Part shown: in pieces, positions 40,288 through 49,918 of the stretch
Layout of the letters: each line of letters begins with the position of its first letter
Position numbering within the stretch: position 1 is the stretch's first letter
NCBI GenBank assembly: GCA_964019425.1
Contig: OZ025783.1
Span: 248,001 to 312,000, forward strand
Reading direction: 5' to 3'
DNA: 64,000 nucleotides
Origin: Flectonema sp. DT1601
Lineage: Eukaryota > Euglenozoa > Diplonemea > Diplonemida > Diplonemidae
Position numbers and translations under genes: made by a program
Notes under the pieces: model-generated
Told to the model about the DNA's origin: nothing
Seen by the model: the letters and a program-made list of their open reading frames with translations, nothing else
Databases searched by the model: none

Positions 40288-42393
40288 CTAAAACACGGGA
40301 TCACCAGCAGAGAATTCACTAAATTGTCCGACTCTGGATGTCGCAATTGGTTTTCTGAATGCCTTCTTATCAGCTGCTGCAGCTGCTTCTTCTCTTGTCA
40401 TACCAGTTCCTCCTTCTGCGAATCTTTCTTTGTCACGAGATTTCTTTATGTGGGCTGGTATATATCCAGACTCTGAAGAAGCCGCAGCAGCAAGGTCCTT
40501 AATGTGAGAAGGATTCTTTAAGATTGCGAATGACTTAGCAACGTGTCCTAAATGAAGAGCGTTTGAATTAAAGATTGATAAGAACCTCTTTGGGTAAGTT
40601 GTATAAGCTCTGACATAAGCATTGTAAGCAACAGCTGATAAACGGCGGAGTTCGTAGTCACGAGTGGCTGCGCGTTCGCAATAGCTGTGGAGGAGAGAAC
40701 CGCATTCGAGAAGATGAGAACCACCAAAGTCTTGTGCCAAGTGGAATAGAATAACTTCAACAGTCAGTTTGTTTACTTTCATATCAGAAGGTGCAGATAA
40801 AGATTTCATATATTTCTGTTCATGAGGCTGAAGGAACAGAACAGCATCACCAGGCTTTCCTGCTCTCGCTGTTCTACCAATACGATGCGTGTAGACCTTT
40901 TCATCTGGTGCAGGGTCATACTGAATAATCCATCTGACTCCTGGCATATCAAGACCACGAGATGCAACATCAGTTGCGAATAGAACACCATTAGTAGCTC
41001 TCTTGAATGATTCATAAATTGAAGTTCTATCAATCTGAGACATGTTTCCATGAAGCTTAAAGATATCAGTGTTTAGAAATGGTACGTATCCGAGATCACT
41101 GTCTGACTCGTTCTGCCAGTTTTCTTGTTCACCGTCTTCGTGATTTTCTCCAAAGTCTTGATATCCATCCTCGTCGTCGATATCTAGATGTTGATTAGCC
41201 ATCGCCTGCATCTTTCTTGATGCCATCTTCTGTTCTTTTCTCTCTTGTTTTTGTGCAGTCTTGTTGCCTAATCGGTTTTGCTGAAAAGCGTGTTTTGACT
41301 TGTCCTTTACCTTCAACGAGCTGAGTAATCTGTAGTGGTATTCCACAGAGTCTGATGAAGACATAAAAACAATAATTTTTACACCCTTTTGTTGCTCCTC
41401 TTCATCTACTTTACGTCTCTTAAGTTTTGTGTTGATGTAGACAACGTTTTCACGGTTGCCGCGCATTTTTCTTAGAGGAATCTGACTGGCTAACATTTTC
41501 CACTTAATCATTGACAACAACAACACTAAACGTAAACGAGTAGGACACACAACATAGTGCTGTGTAAGTGTTGGAGGAATAATAAGTTTCCCTGCAGTGT
41601 CGTCATGTTCTTCTGGTGGAGCTTGCTCAGATGGATCGCTAGTGTCAAGTTCGAGTCCGACTTGGGTCGGATTTTTTAATACAAAGTGACTCAACTTTTG
41701 AATACCTGGTCCTAAGGTCGCAGATACCAAGATACTTTTTTCAATTGGGGCGCGTTTGGCTGACAAGATCTGCTTGATGGTAGTAATGTCCTTCTCATAA
41801 CCCATATCAAGAAGTCGATCAGCTTCATCCAGGATCAAATACTTTAGTTTAGATACATTAAAAGACTCTGTGGTTCTTAAGTGGTCTACAAGTCTACCAA
41901 TCGTAGCAACGAGGATGTGAATTCCTGTTCTTAGGCGTGCTTTTTCTTTTTTCTTTTGTTCACCACCTTTGATACATCCAGTAACGATAAAAGAACATTT
42001 TTGCAAAGTTCTTCTAAGAACTTCGTGACATTGCTCAGCTAATTCTCTTGTCGGTACTAAGACGATACCGAGAGTGCCGTATGACCTGTCGATGCGGTTT
42101 TCTGCTGTCCAGTCGAGGATTCTCTGGACGAGTGGGAGAACGTATGCGATCGTTTTTCCAGATCCTGTTGCGCTCTTTATCAGCACGTCACCGTCTTCGT
42201 AAACTGGTTTGTAAGCAATTTCTTGAATTTTCGTCAATCTTTTAAACCCTTGCATTCCTAAACTCTCTTTTAACCTGCTGTGAATATTTAGATTTTCAAT
42301 TGACTCTCCGAAGAGTTCGTTTCCAGAGTTGGTGTCGTTATCGTTGTTCGCGTTGGGTATTTCATCACCTAATTCTTCTGTTTTGTGATCCAT
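40288..42393 (-). CDS. DBP7: DEAD-box RNA helicase, DBP7/DDX31 type
   Basis: 701 residues. The helicase acts in nucleolar 60S ribosome assembly. The Q-motif region is GFKRLTKIQEIAY; motif I is SATGSGKT (about residue 77), Ia PTRELAEQ, Ib GGEQKKKE, II LDEADRLLD (about 187), III SATL, V ATDVASRGLDMPGVRWIIQYD, VI HRIGRTARAG. The KGGEQ and RLLDMGYEKD wording and the long charged insert between the two RecA lobes (about residues 310-440) are typical of DBP7/DDX31. The C-terminal extension (ATRDYELRRLSAVAYNAYVRAYTTYP) is the conserved post-helicase domain of this group. Confidence 0.9.
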   Translation of the reverse strand: MDHKTEELGDEIPNANNDNDTNSGNELFGESIENLNIHSRLKESLGMQGFKRLTKIQEIAYKPVYEDGDVLIKSATGSGKTIAYVLPLVQRILDWTAENRIDRSYGTLGIVLVPTRELAEQCHEVLRRTLQKCSFIVTGCIKGGEQKKKEKARLRTGIHILVATIGRLVDHLRTTESFNVSKLKYLILDEADRLLDMGYEKDITTIKQILSAKRAPIEKSILVSATLGPGIQKLSHFVLKNPTQVGLELDTSDPSEQAPPEEHDDTAGKLIIPPTLTQHYVVCPTRLRLVLLLSMIKWKMLASQIPLRKMRGNRENVVYINTKLKRRKVDEEEQQKGVKIIVFMSSSDSVEYHYRLLSSLKVKDKSKHAFQQNRLGNKTAQKQERKEQKMASRKMQAMANQHLDIDDEDGYQDFGENHEDGEQENWQNESDSDLGYVPFLNTDIFKLHGNMSQIDRTSIYESFKRATNGVLFATDVASRGLDMPGVRWIIQYDPAPDEKVYTHRIGRTARAGKPGDAVLFLQPHEQKYMKSLSAPSDMKVNKLTVEVILFHLAQDFGGSHLLECGSLLHSYCERAATRDYELRRLSAVAYNAYVRAYTTYPKRFLSIFNSNALHLGHVAKSFAILKNPSHIKDLAAAASSESGYIPAHIKKSRDKERFAEGGTGMTREEAAAAADKKAFRKPIATSRVGQFSEFSAGDPVF

Positions 42394-43458
42394 TTTATTT
42401 GGTATTTCTTAACTACCATGAAAAGTATAATAATATAATACAACAAAACTCTATCACCTATTCCTTGACAACTACAACAGTCTCCCAACACGAGTGAGAT
42501 CTCAATCCCATCCAACTATAGCTGTGGTTACAATGCGATTATTGTAACTTGAAATATATCTTCTCTTCGGGTATCTATCTCCCTTTTCATTTTGTTAATG
42601 ATGTGTGGTTGGAACAAATAATTAAAATAAAATGAAAAGATAATATTATCCGATAATTCAATAGTTGGGTTACAGATACTCACCGTGTGGTCAAATATTC
42701 AGAACTCACTTAAAAGTGAACTACTTAGAGAGGAAGAACTTAGAAAACATGTGAGTCTTCATAAAGTTGGAGAGAGGATACCAAAGAAGAATTCTTTCCT
42801 TGCTCTGTTCGGGAAAGCCTAAAGTACAGAACATTATCTCCTCGTACAGGACAAGGGACATGAATTGAATTATTAATAATTATTATTATAAAATAAAAAT
42901 AAAAAACCATCACACACACAAACATCACAGGGGATACCGCATCTCTTGTTGTATTGTGAGACAGATTTCTCACAAACAAGAGACTTCGGGACTGCTCAAT
43001 TTGTACGTCAAAGTGCATCTCCGTAATTGGGACCCCGGCAGCTTCGAGATATTCCCCTTTGTCGGGAAATCAATAAAGTGCTCCACCACCGCTGGGGTCC
43101 TTTCAACCAAGGGATTCAATCATAAGTAATACTTGTACCCCTTTGTGAAGGGGAAAAATAAAAGGACCTTTATTTCTAAAGGAAATGAAAAAAGAATTCT
43201 CATTTCTTCTTTTGTTTTGGAATTCCCCTTTTTAAAGGGATAACAAGTATGCATAAATCACAAATATAAATAAATCGCAGTTGTTGACATTATACAAGTC
43301 AAGAAAAGTTAGGAACAGAAGTGAGAGGGAGAATTGATATTTCATTATATTGACGTTTAACTTTTTCAGTAAAGTTAAAAGAAATATCAAAATAATTACA
43401 ACGACAAAGAGAGAAAGAAAGAGAAAGAGATAGAGAGAGATAAAGGATGAGATGTTAT
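42394..43458. other. Intergenic spacer with a hairpin-rich block
   Basis: 1.07 kb. From 42649 it belongs to the duplicated segment also present from 48342. It includes a nested inverted-repeat block at 43128-43250 and two further inverted pairs (GGACCCC near 43028 with GGGGTCC near 43093; TTCCC with GGGAA near 43052-43069). No protein gene is supported. Confidence 0.55.
43128..43250. repeat. Nested inverted-repeat block downstream of OYE, copy A
   Basis: The outer arms ATACTTGTACCCCTTT and AAAGGGATAACAAGTAT pair imperfectly. Inside are CCCCTT-TGTG-AAGGGG (43138-43153), CCTTTA-TTTC-TAAAGG (43167-43182) and a GAAATGA/TCATTTC pair. It could be an RNA 3'-end structure or a small foldback element. 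Confidence 0.65.
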
Positions 43459-44493
43459 CTACTTTCTCGTAGAGTGGTTGTAACGTTCCGGAGTTGTGTA
43501 TCCTTCGGCACCGTAGATTGGAAGCCACCAGAGTCCCTGTTCAGAGAGAGGAGACAATTCGTACCCGTTTTCGAAACGCTCAACCAAGTCGGGGTTCGTG
43601 ATGAACGGCCTCCCGAACGCAATCATGTCGGCAACACCCGATGACACAGCCTCGTCAGCCGTCTCCTTCGTGTAGTCGGTGTTCCCCATCAGCTTCGTCT
43701 TGCTTCCCTCCAACAAGACCTTCGCATCCTTCAGCGTGTGCGGTTCACCCAACTCGTGGAATCCAAACCCCAAGCCGTCCAACACACACACGTAGGCGAT
43801 GTCCTTCTCACCGATCGCCTTGATCGTGTGATCGAATTGCTCGCGGAAATCAGGAGATCCGACGTCTCCGAACACACCGTTCGGGGAAACTCGGATCCCA
43901 ACACGTTCCTTCGGAAACACTTCCAACACAGAGTCGATCACCTCCATCACAATCCGATTGCTGTTTTCAACAGATCCGCCCTTGCTCTGTAAAAACTGAT
44001 CCAAAAGGTATCCATTCGCACCGTGGAGTTCCACCCCGTCGAATCCCGCAGCCTTCGCCTTCGCAGCAGCGCGCCCAAAGTCTTTCACGGTTTCCGCGAT
44101 CTCCTCGATCTCCAACGCCCGCGGGGTTTCATACGGCTTCGATCCCTTTTTGGTGTGCGCCATGCTCTCCGCCCCCATCGGAGTCGCAGACGCACCGACC
44201 GGTGTCTGCCCGTGGAAGTCGCTGTGCGTCTGCCTTCCCATGTGCCACAACTGGCAGAAGATCTTCCCACCAGCCTCGTGAACCGAGTCTACAACCTTCT
44301 TCCATCCCTCCACCTGAGCATCCGTGTAGATACCTGGCGCCCCGACCCACCCGTCCGCAATCCGTGAAATGTGAACCCCTTCCGTGATGATGAGCCCCGC
44401 AGAGGCTCTCTGCGTGTAGTACTCGACGTTCAGGTCATTCGGAACCTTTCCCTCGTTGTCGGTACGGGATCTGGTGAGTGCGGACATCAACAT
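43459..44493 (-). pseudogene. Old Yellow Enzyme, truncated duplicate copy
   Basis: 344 codons nearly identical to the intact gene at 49919-51046. The deletion of about 213 bp removed the original ATG, the first 25 codons and the leader, so the frame now starts in MLMSALTRSR from sequence brought in by the deletion. A second, in-frame 24-bp deletion removes VNKRTDMY just before GGSVENSN, part of the conserved flavin-side motif (R-x-D-x-YGGS). The rest is unbroken. An active flavoenzyme is unlikely; the intact downstream frame means the decay is recent. Confidence 0.85.
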
Positions 44494-44777
44494 AACAGGG
44501 ATGAAGAACGATAGACGACAAGTCTTGTTGACACCAGGTGTACCAACATGTATGAATGCTGTCTATTCGGTTGTGAGATGAACCATACTATTCATAAATT
44601 AAAAGACTTTTCGATATCTGTCTGCCGCGAATCTATTTTTATTCTGATGATCTCTGTTGGAATGTAAATCTTGTAAAGTCAGAAAACCCTTTAAGAACCC
44701 ACTCAAAACGTTTTGTACAACAGCAACGATATAAACATCCAACCCCCTGCAAGGATATCAACCCGTCAAATGAATAA

Positions 44778-47700
44778 TTATGGTTCAGATAGCAGGCGCG
44801 ATTTCAAAGCAGAAGCATCAACCGACACTAAGGAATCACATCTAGAGAGGAAATCCTCTCCAATTTCTTTCACATTACTCAAACCAGACATGTTGGAAAT
44901 GTCTTTCAGAGACTCACACCATGATAAGAATTCATCACTTATAACGGTTATTTTATCAAAACTACGCAAATCAACGGACTCCAATTTCTTACATTCTAAC
45001 AGAAATCCTTTGTCGATTGATGTCACACTCTTCAGAGCGGAAGTATCAACTGAAACTAAGGAATCACATCCAGCGAGGAAATACTCTCCAATTTTTTTCA
45101 CATTACTCAAACCAGACATGTTGGAAATGTCTTTCAGAGACTCACACTTACATAAGAAACCATCACTTATAACGGTTACTTTATCAAAACTACACAAATC
45201 AACGGACTCCAATTTCATACATTCCCACAGAAATCCTTTGTCGATTGATGTCACACTCTTCAGAGCGGAAGTATCAACTGAAACTAAGGAATCACATCCA
45301 GCGAGGAAATACTCTCCAATTTTTTTCACATTACTCAAACCAGACATGTTGGAAATGTCTTTCAGAGACTTACAGAGACTTAAGAAACCAACACTTATAA
45401 CGGTTACTTTATCAAAACTACACAAATCAACGGACTCCAATTTCATACATTCCCACAGAAATCCTTTGTCGATTGATGTCACACTCTTCAGAGCGGAAGT
45501 ATCAACTGCAACTAAGGAATCACATCCAAAGAGGAAATACTCCCCAATTTTTTTCACATTACTCAAACCAGACATGTTGGAAATGTCTTTCAGAGACTTA
45601 CAGTGACTTAAGAATTCATCACTTATAACGGTTACTTTATCAAAACTACACAAATCAACGGACTCTAATTTCTTGCATCTTATCAGAAATCCTTCATCGA
45701 TTGATGTCACACTCTTCAGAGCGGAAGTATCAACCGAAACTAAGGAATCACATCCACTGAGGAAATACTTTCCAATACTTTTCACATTACTCAAACCAGA
45801 CATGTTGGAAATGTCTTTCAGAGACTTACAGTGACTTAAGAATTCATCACTTATAACGGTTACTTTATCAAAACTACACAAATCAACGGACTCTAATTTC
45901 TTGCATCTTATCAGAAATCCTTCATCGATTGATGTCACACTCTTCAGAGCGGAAGTATCAACCGAAACTAAGGAATCACATCCACTGAGGAAATACTTTC
46001 CAATACTTTTCACATTACTCAAACCAGACATGTTGGAAATGTCTTTCAGAGACTTACAGTGACTTAAGAATTCATCACTTATAACGGTTACTTTATCAAA
46101 ACTACACAAATCAACGGACTCTAATTTCTTGCATCTTATCAGAAATCCTTCATCGATTGATGTCACACTCTTCAGAGCGGAAGTATCAACCGAAACTAAG
46201 GAATCACATCTACTGAGGAAATACTTTCCAATACTTTTCACATTACTCAAACCAGACATGTTGGAAATGTCTTTCAGAGACTTACAGTGACTTAAGAATT
46301 CATCACTTATAACGGTTACTTTATCAAAACTACACAAATCAACGGACTCTAATTTCTTGCATCTTATCAGAAATCCTTCATCGATTGATGTCACACTCTT
46401 CAGAGCGGAAGTATCAACCGAAACTAAGGAATCACATCCAGCGAGGAAATACTTTCCAATACTTTTCACATTACTCAAACCAGACATGTTGGAAATGTCT
46501 TTCAGAGACTTACAGTGACTTAAGAATTCATCACTTATAACGGTTACTTTATCAAAACTACACAAATCAACGGACTCTAATTTCTTGCATCTTATCAGAA
46601 ATCCTTCATCGATTGATGTCACACTCTTCAGAGCGGAAGTATCAACCGAAACTAAGGAATCACATCCACTGAGGAAATACTTTCCAATACTTTTCACATT
46701 ACTCAAACCAGACATGTTGGAAATGTCTTTCAGAGACTTACATCCCCATAAGAAAGAATCACTTATAACGGTTACTTTATCAAAACTACACAAATCAACG
46801 GACTCTAATTTCCTGCACCTACTCAGAAATCCGGAGCCGATGGCTGTCACACCTTTCAAACAGAAATTTTCATTCATCGTCGTCAAGTTGTTAAGACCGA
46901 CAACAACTTCTAAGGACTCGCAGCTGCTCAGAAAGTTGTTTTCGATAGTTGTGACGTTTTTAAAACCAGAGAAGTCTACAGAGATTAGGGAAGAATTGCA
47001 AAGGAAATCATCCCCAATGGATGAATACTTCTCACAATTAGTAAAAGACAAGTCTCGAATTGTCGAAGGGAAGTTGTCAACAATCAGAGTCTTCCCCGAA
47101 TCACCATCTTGATCTGAAATATCAAGAACGCATAACACATGCGGATTTCTCTCAAAGAATGATGAGACTAACGAATTCATTCTTTCATTAGACAAGTCAC
47201 TTCTAGTTAAGGTGATTGAATGCGAAAACCTGAACGTTCGTTTTGTTACATTCGAGTTCTTCTCTAACTCCTTCAACACGTCATCCTTCCAATCGTACCC
47301 ATCAATGAAGTCCTCCAACAGCTTGATCTCTGAGAGATGATTCTTATCGAGTGTGAGTATGAGATTTCTTTTCAGATCCTCGCTGACACCAGACTCGTCT
47401 ACACCGAAAGACTTCATCGCATCCTCCAGGCATTCATAAAACTCATCCTCGCTGTATAAATAGGGAAAAACCGGAGAAGAGAATGCCTTCACGAGATCGT
47501 CCTTCAGGTACTCAATTTCAAAGATGTCCATGTCGGGAGCCAGCGTCAGGGCGCCCAACATCATCGCCGTGGCTTCCCTCAGCTCCTCGCACTTGAGAAG
47601 ACTACCCAACTGATGAAGATTCTTATAAACAGAGATAGATGATGAACTGCTACTGAAATTAATACCCTTCATTGTCGGTATCGATGACTCCACAACCACA

Positions 47701-47867
47701 GCAAACCCTTCCAACACCTTCCTTCTGGAGTCCTCCATTTGTAGTCTCAGCTCATCATTTCCAAATTCCCCAATCAGGTCCACCATCTTTTTCATTTCCG
47801 CAGCTGTGGTCTCCATGGATCGCTGTTGAGCTTCAGCAAGCGACTGAACCTCCTTGGCATTCATCAT
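44778..47867 (-). CDS. BspA-type leucine-rich-repeat protein with 76-residue higher-order repeats
   Basis: 1029 residues. Residues 1-250 are a helical, mostly acidic N-terminal region I do not recognise; there is no signal peptide or membrane anchor. From about 255 to 1022 it is LRRs of the BspA/LRR_5 class, each with an F-L-x-x-C-x-x-L and V-D-L/T pattern. Nine successive 76-residue (228-bp) units each contain three LRRs, for example around GFLIRCKKLESVDLCSFDKV and EFLSHCKSLKDISNMSG. The middle units are almost identical at the DNA level, a sign of recent unequal exchange. The C-terminus breaks off inside a unit and ends in SRLLSEP, encoded by duplicated flank sequence, so the gene has probably lost its original end. 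BspA-type repeats often mediate binding; the target here is unknown. Confidence 0.85.
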   Translation of the reverse strand: MMNAKEVQSLAEAQQRSMETTAAEMKKMVDLIGEFGNDELRLQMEDSRRKVLEGFAVVVESSIPTMKGINFSSSSSSISVYKNLHQLGSLLKCEELREATAMMLGALTLAPDMDIFEIEYLKDDLVKAFSSPVFPYLYSEDEFYECLEDAMKSFGVDESGVSEDLKRNLILTLDKNHLSEIKLLEDFIDGYDWKDDVLKELEKNSNVTKRTFRFSHSITLTRSDLSNERMNSLVSSFFERNPHVLCVLDISDQDGDSGKTLIVDNFPSTIRDLSFTNCEKYSSIGDDFLCNSSLISVDFSGFKNVTTIENNFLSSCESLEVVVGLNNLTTMNENFCLKGVTAIGSGFLSRCRKLESVDLCSFDKVTVISDSFLWGCKSLKDISNMSGLSNVKSIGKYFLSGCDSLVSVDTSALKSVTSIDEGFLIRCKKLESVDLCSFDKVTVISDEFLSHCKSLKDISNMSGLSNVKSIGKYFLAGCDSLVSVDTSALKSVTSIDEGFLIRCKKLESVDLCSFDKVTVISDEFLSHCKSLKDISNMSGLSNVKSIGKYFLSRCDSLVSVDTSALKSVTSIDEGFLIRCKKLESVDLCSFDKVTVISDEFLSHCKSLKDISNMSGLSNVKSIGKYFLSGCDSLVSVDTSALKSVTSIDEGFLIRCKKLESVDLCSFDKVTVISDEFLSHCKSLKDISNMSGLSNVKSIGKYFLSGCDSLVSVDTSALKSVTSIDEGFLIRCKKLESVDLCSFDKVTVISDEFLSHCKSLKDISNMSGLSNVKKIGEYFLFGCDSLVAVDTSALKSVTSIDKGFLWECMKLESVDLCSFDKVTVISVGFLSLCKSLKDISNMSGLSNVKKIGEYFLAGCDSLVSVDTSALKSVTSIDKGFLWECMKLESVDLCSFDKVTVISDGFLCKCESLKDISNMSGLSNVKKIGEYFLAGCDSLVSVDTSALKSVTSIDKGFLLECKKLESVDLRSFDKITVISDEFLSWCESLKDISNMSGLSNVKEIGEDFLSRCDSLVSVDASALKSRLLSEP
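44820..46850. repeat. 228-bp tandem coding repeat, nine units
   Basis: The marker ACTCAAACCAGACATG recurs with its last base at 44892, 45120, 45348, 45576, 45804, 46032, 46260, 46488 and 46716, exactly 228 bp apart every time. Period 228 equals 76 codons, so length changes keep the frame. Confidence 0.95.
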
Positions 47868-48341
47868 CTTCGTGTGGTGTTCTGTTGTTAAGAACGATAA
47901 AGTAATTAACTTATGAACATAAACTGTAGTTATAAAATACTATTTGACCTGTTGTTTGTCCACCAAATTGAGAACCGACTTCAATTGAGAAAACAAAAGA
48001 AGGATTACGTCATCATGATGATAGTCAGAATATCAGAGTACTGTTTACGAACGTTAGGAATACTTTACCATAATATCATTTGTTTGTACACGCTATAGTG
48101 TAATAATTAAGTATTTCAAAAAAGAATTTGTTTCCCAAAAAGGGGATGAAGCACACAAGAGCGACTAAGTTCTTGTATCTGACAATTTTCATTTTTTTTT
48201 GTAACTCACTGTTTTAGATTAAAAATTATGAAAATACTTTTTCACAGAAATAAACCATCTTACTCAACCTGATTAAGTACCATTGAAGTTCCAAACATGA
48301 CATAACTCATTCAGATACAAAAAAAAAGGAAAATGTAATTG
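47868..48341. other. Intergenic spacer, no feature seen
   Basis: 474 bp upstream of the LRR gene up to the start of duplicated copy B. A/T-rich, with no conserved block recognised. Confidence 0.5.
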
Positions 48342-48736
48342 TCCGATAATTCAATAGTACAGAGGAGTGGGGTTGCAAACACTTTACCGTCTGGTCCACT
48401 TAAAAGTGAACTACTTAGAGAGGAAGAACTTAGAAAACACGTGAGTCTTCATAAAGTTGGAGAGAGGATACCAAAGAAGAATTCTTTCCTTGCTCTGTTC
48501 GGGAAAGCCTAAAGTACAGAACATTATCTCCTCGTACAGGACAAGGGACATGAATTGAATTATTAATAATTATTATTATTATTCATAGATGGAAGTGCCC
48601 TACAATTTGGAGGGCGTGTAGGGCGCTTGTAGGGCGCTTTTAATATAAATATTATTTTGGAGGGCGCTTTTTTTTACCTTTTTTATTACTATAAGACAGC
48701 TAAATTGACGTCGACTTACACTGACGCACAAGTATT

Positions 48737-48991
48737 TTGACGCAGAAGCCAAAAAAACTTTTGACATGCTTGGCAGTCTTTCGAGAAAGAGAAAAAAGGG
48801 TGTCACGGGGTTCGAACCCGAGACCTCCAGGTCATGGTTCGGAGGTCAACAATGGCAAAAACAATGGGCTACTCCTTGAGAGCTTCCGGAGCCTGCTGCA
48901 ATCCCTGAAGCTGAAACTCATTTCAGTGGACGATGCATCCCAGATCTACAAGGAGCTGATTAGCCCGCAGAATGCACCGAGTCGAATATAG
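48737..48991 (+). other. Open frame inside the inserted element, possibly captured gene fragment
   Basis: 84 residues. From about 48870 the composition (ESFRSLLQSLKLKLISVDD, KELISPQNAPSR) looks like real coding sequence rather than A/T drift. The first part overlaps the antisense of the tRNA-like sequence, so the frame as a whole is probably not a gene. Mutator-like elements are known to pick up host gene pieces; the donor is not in this window. Confidence 0.35.
48792..48847 (-). pseudogene. tRNA-like 3' half with Pol III B box and terminator
   Basis: On the minus strand: a possible variable arm GACC-TGGA-GGTC, then TCGGGTTCGAACCCCG, a perfect T-arm and B box, then TGACACCC and a TTTTTT terminator. 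No matching 5' acceptor strand (GGTGTCA) or clear A box is found upstream, so this is a fragment of a tRNA, perhaps of the long-variable-arm Leu/Ser type, or the tail of a tRNA-derived short element. Confidence 0.5.
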
Positions 48992-49587
48992 AGGGATTCG
49001 AGGAGGGAGAGTGCGTTCTTGCTAACCTGTTAATAGGCCGGTCTTCACGGTACCTTGTGAGAAAAAAAAGAAGTTTACTGGTGGCAAGTAAACTGATATC
49101 CCAGAGACGCATTTGATCGGGCGAACCGGAGAAAAGTCAAATAAGATGCGATTCGACCCTCGCTGAGGGCAGGGGTGTGTCAAAATGAGCTCGGCATTAT
49201 ATTAAATTTAATTAAAAAAGCGCCCTACGCGCCCTCCAGCGCCCTATTTTGGCCCTACAATGGCCCTATTTTGGCCCTACAAATTTTTGTGGCTGATTTT
49301 CACCAGGCGCCCTCCAAATTTGGAGGGCACTTCCATCTATGATTATTATGAAATAAAAATAAAAACCCATCACACACACAAACATCACAGGGGATACCGC
49401 ATCTCTTGTTGTATTGTGAGACAGATTTCTCACAAACAAGAGACTTCGGGACTGCTCAATTTGTACGTCAAAGTGCATCTCCGTAATTGGGACCCCGGCA
49501 GCTTCGAGATATTCCCCTTTGTCGGGAAATCAATAAAGTGCTCCACCACCGCTGGGGTCCTTTCAACCAAGGGATTCAATCATAAGT

Positions 49588-49710
49588 AATACTTGTACCC
49601 CTTTGTGAAGGGGAAAAATAAAAGGACCTTTATTTCTAAAGGAAATGAAAAAAGAATTCTCATTTCTTCTTTTGTTTTGGAATTCCCCTTTTTAAAGGGA
49701 TAACAAGTAT
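49588..49710. repeat. Nested inverted-repeat block downstream of OYE, copy B
   Basis: Same structure as 43128-43250, offset by 6460 bp; every stem is intact in both copies. Confidence 0.65.
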
Positions 49711-49918
49711 GCATAAATCACAAATATAAATAAATCGCAGTTGTTGACATTATACAAGTCAAGAAAAGTTAGGAACAGAAGTGAGAGGGAGAATTGATAT
49801 TTCATTATATTGACGTTTAACTTTTTCAGTAAAGTTAAAAGAAATATCAAAATAATTACAACGACAAAGAGAGAAAGAAAGAGAAAGAGATAGAGAGAGA
49901 TAAAGGATGAGATGTTAT

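Larger units (their letters stand above)
42649..44804. repeat. Segmental tandem duplication, copy A
   Basis: About 2.2 kb, very similar to 48342-51501, carrying the 3' spacer, an Old Yellow Enzyme gene and its upstream flank. Copy A has lost about 213 bp at the 5' end of the enzyme gene (relative to 50974-51186) and 24 bp inside it. Confidence 0.92.
48584..49341. mobile_element. Non-autonomous inverted-repeat element (MULE-like) inserted in one duplicate
   Basis: The ends are inverted repeats starting CATAGATGGAAGTGCCCT followed by AATTTGGAGGGCG. Next to each end are several copies of GTAGGGCGC or its complement. The flanks are ATTATTATT on the left and ATTATTATG on the right; the other duplicate (near 42868-42885) has the same region without the element, proving an insertion. 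A target duplication of 8-9 bp would fit Mutator-like elements, but the flank is low-complexity. There is no transposase. The interior holds a tRNA-like 3' half and an 85-codon open frame of different base composition. Confidence 0.85.

Noticed and set aside
44713-45606. Long plus-strand open frame of 297 codons
   Set aside because: It is the antisense of the 228-bp LRR repeats; the minus-strand frame has the LRR pattern and a natural start and stop.
44820-46850. Regularly spaced repeats resembling a CRISPR array
   Set aside because: The whole 228-bp unit is repeated and coding; there are no unique spacers, and the genome is eukaryotic.
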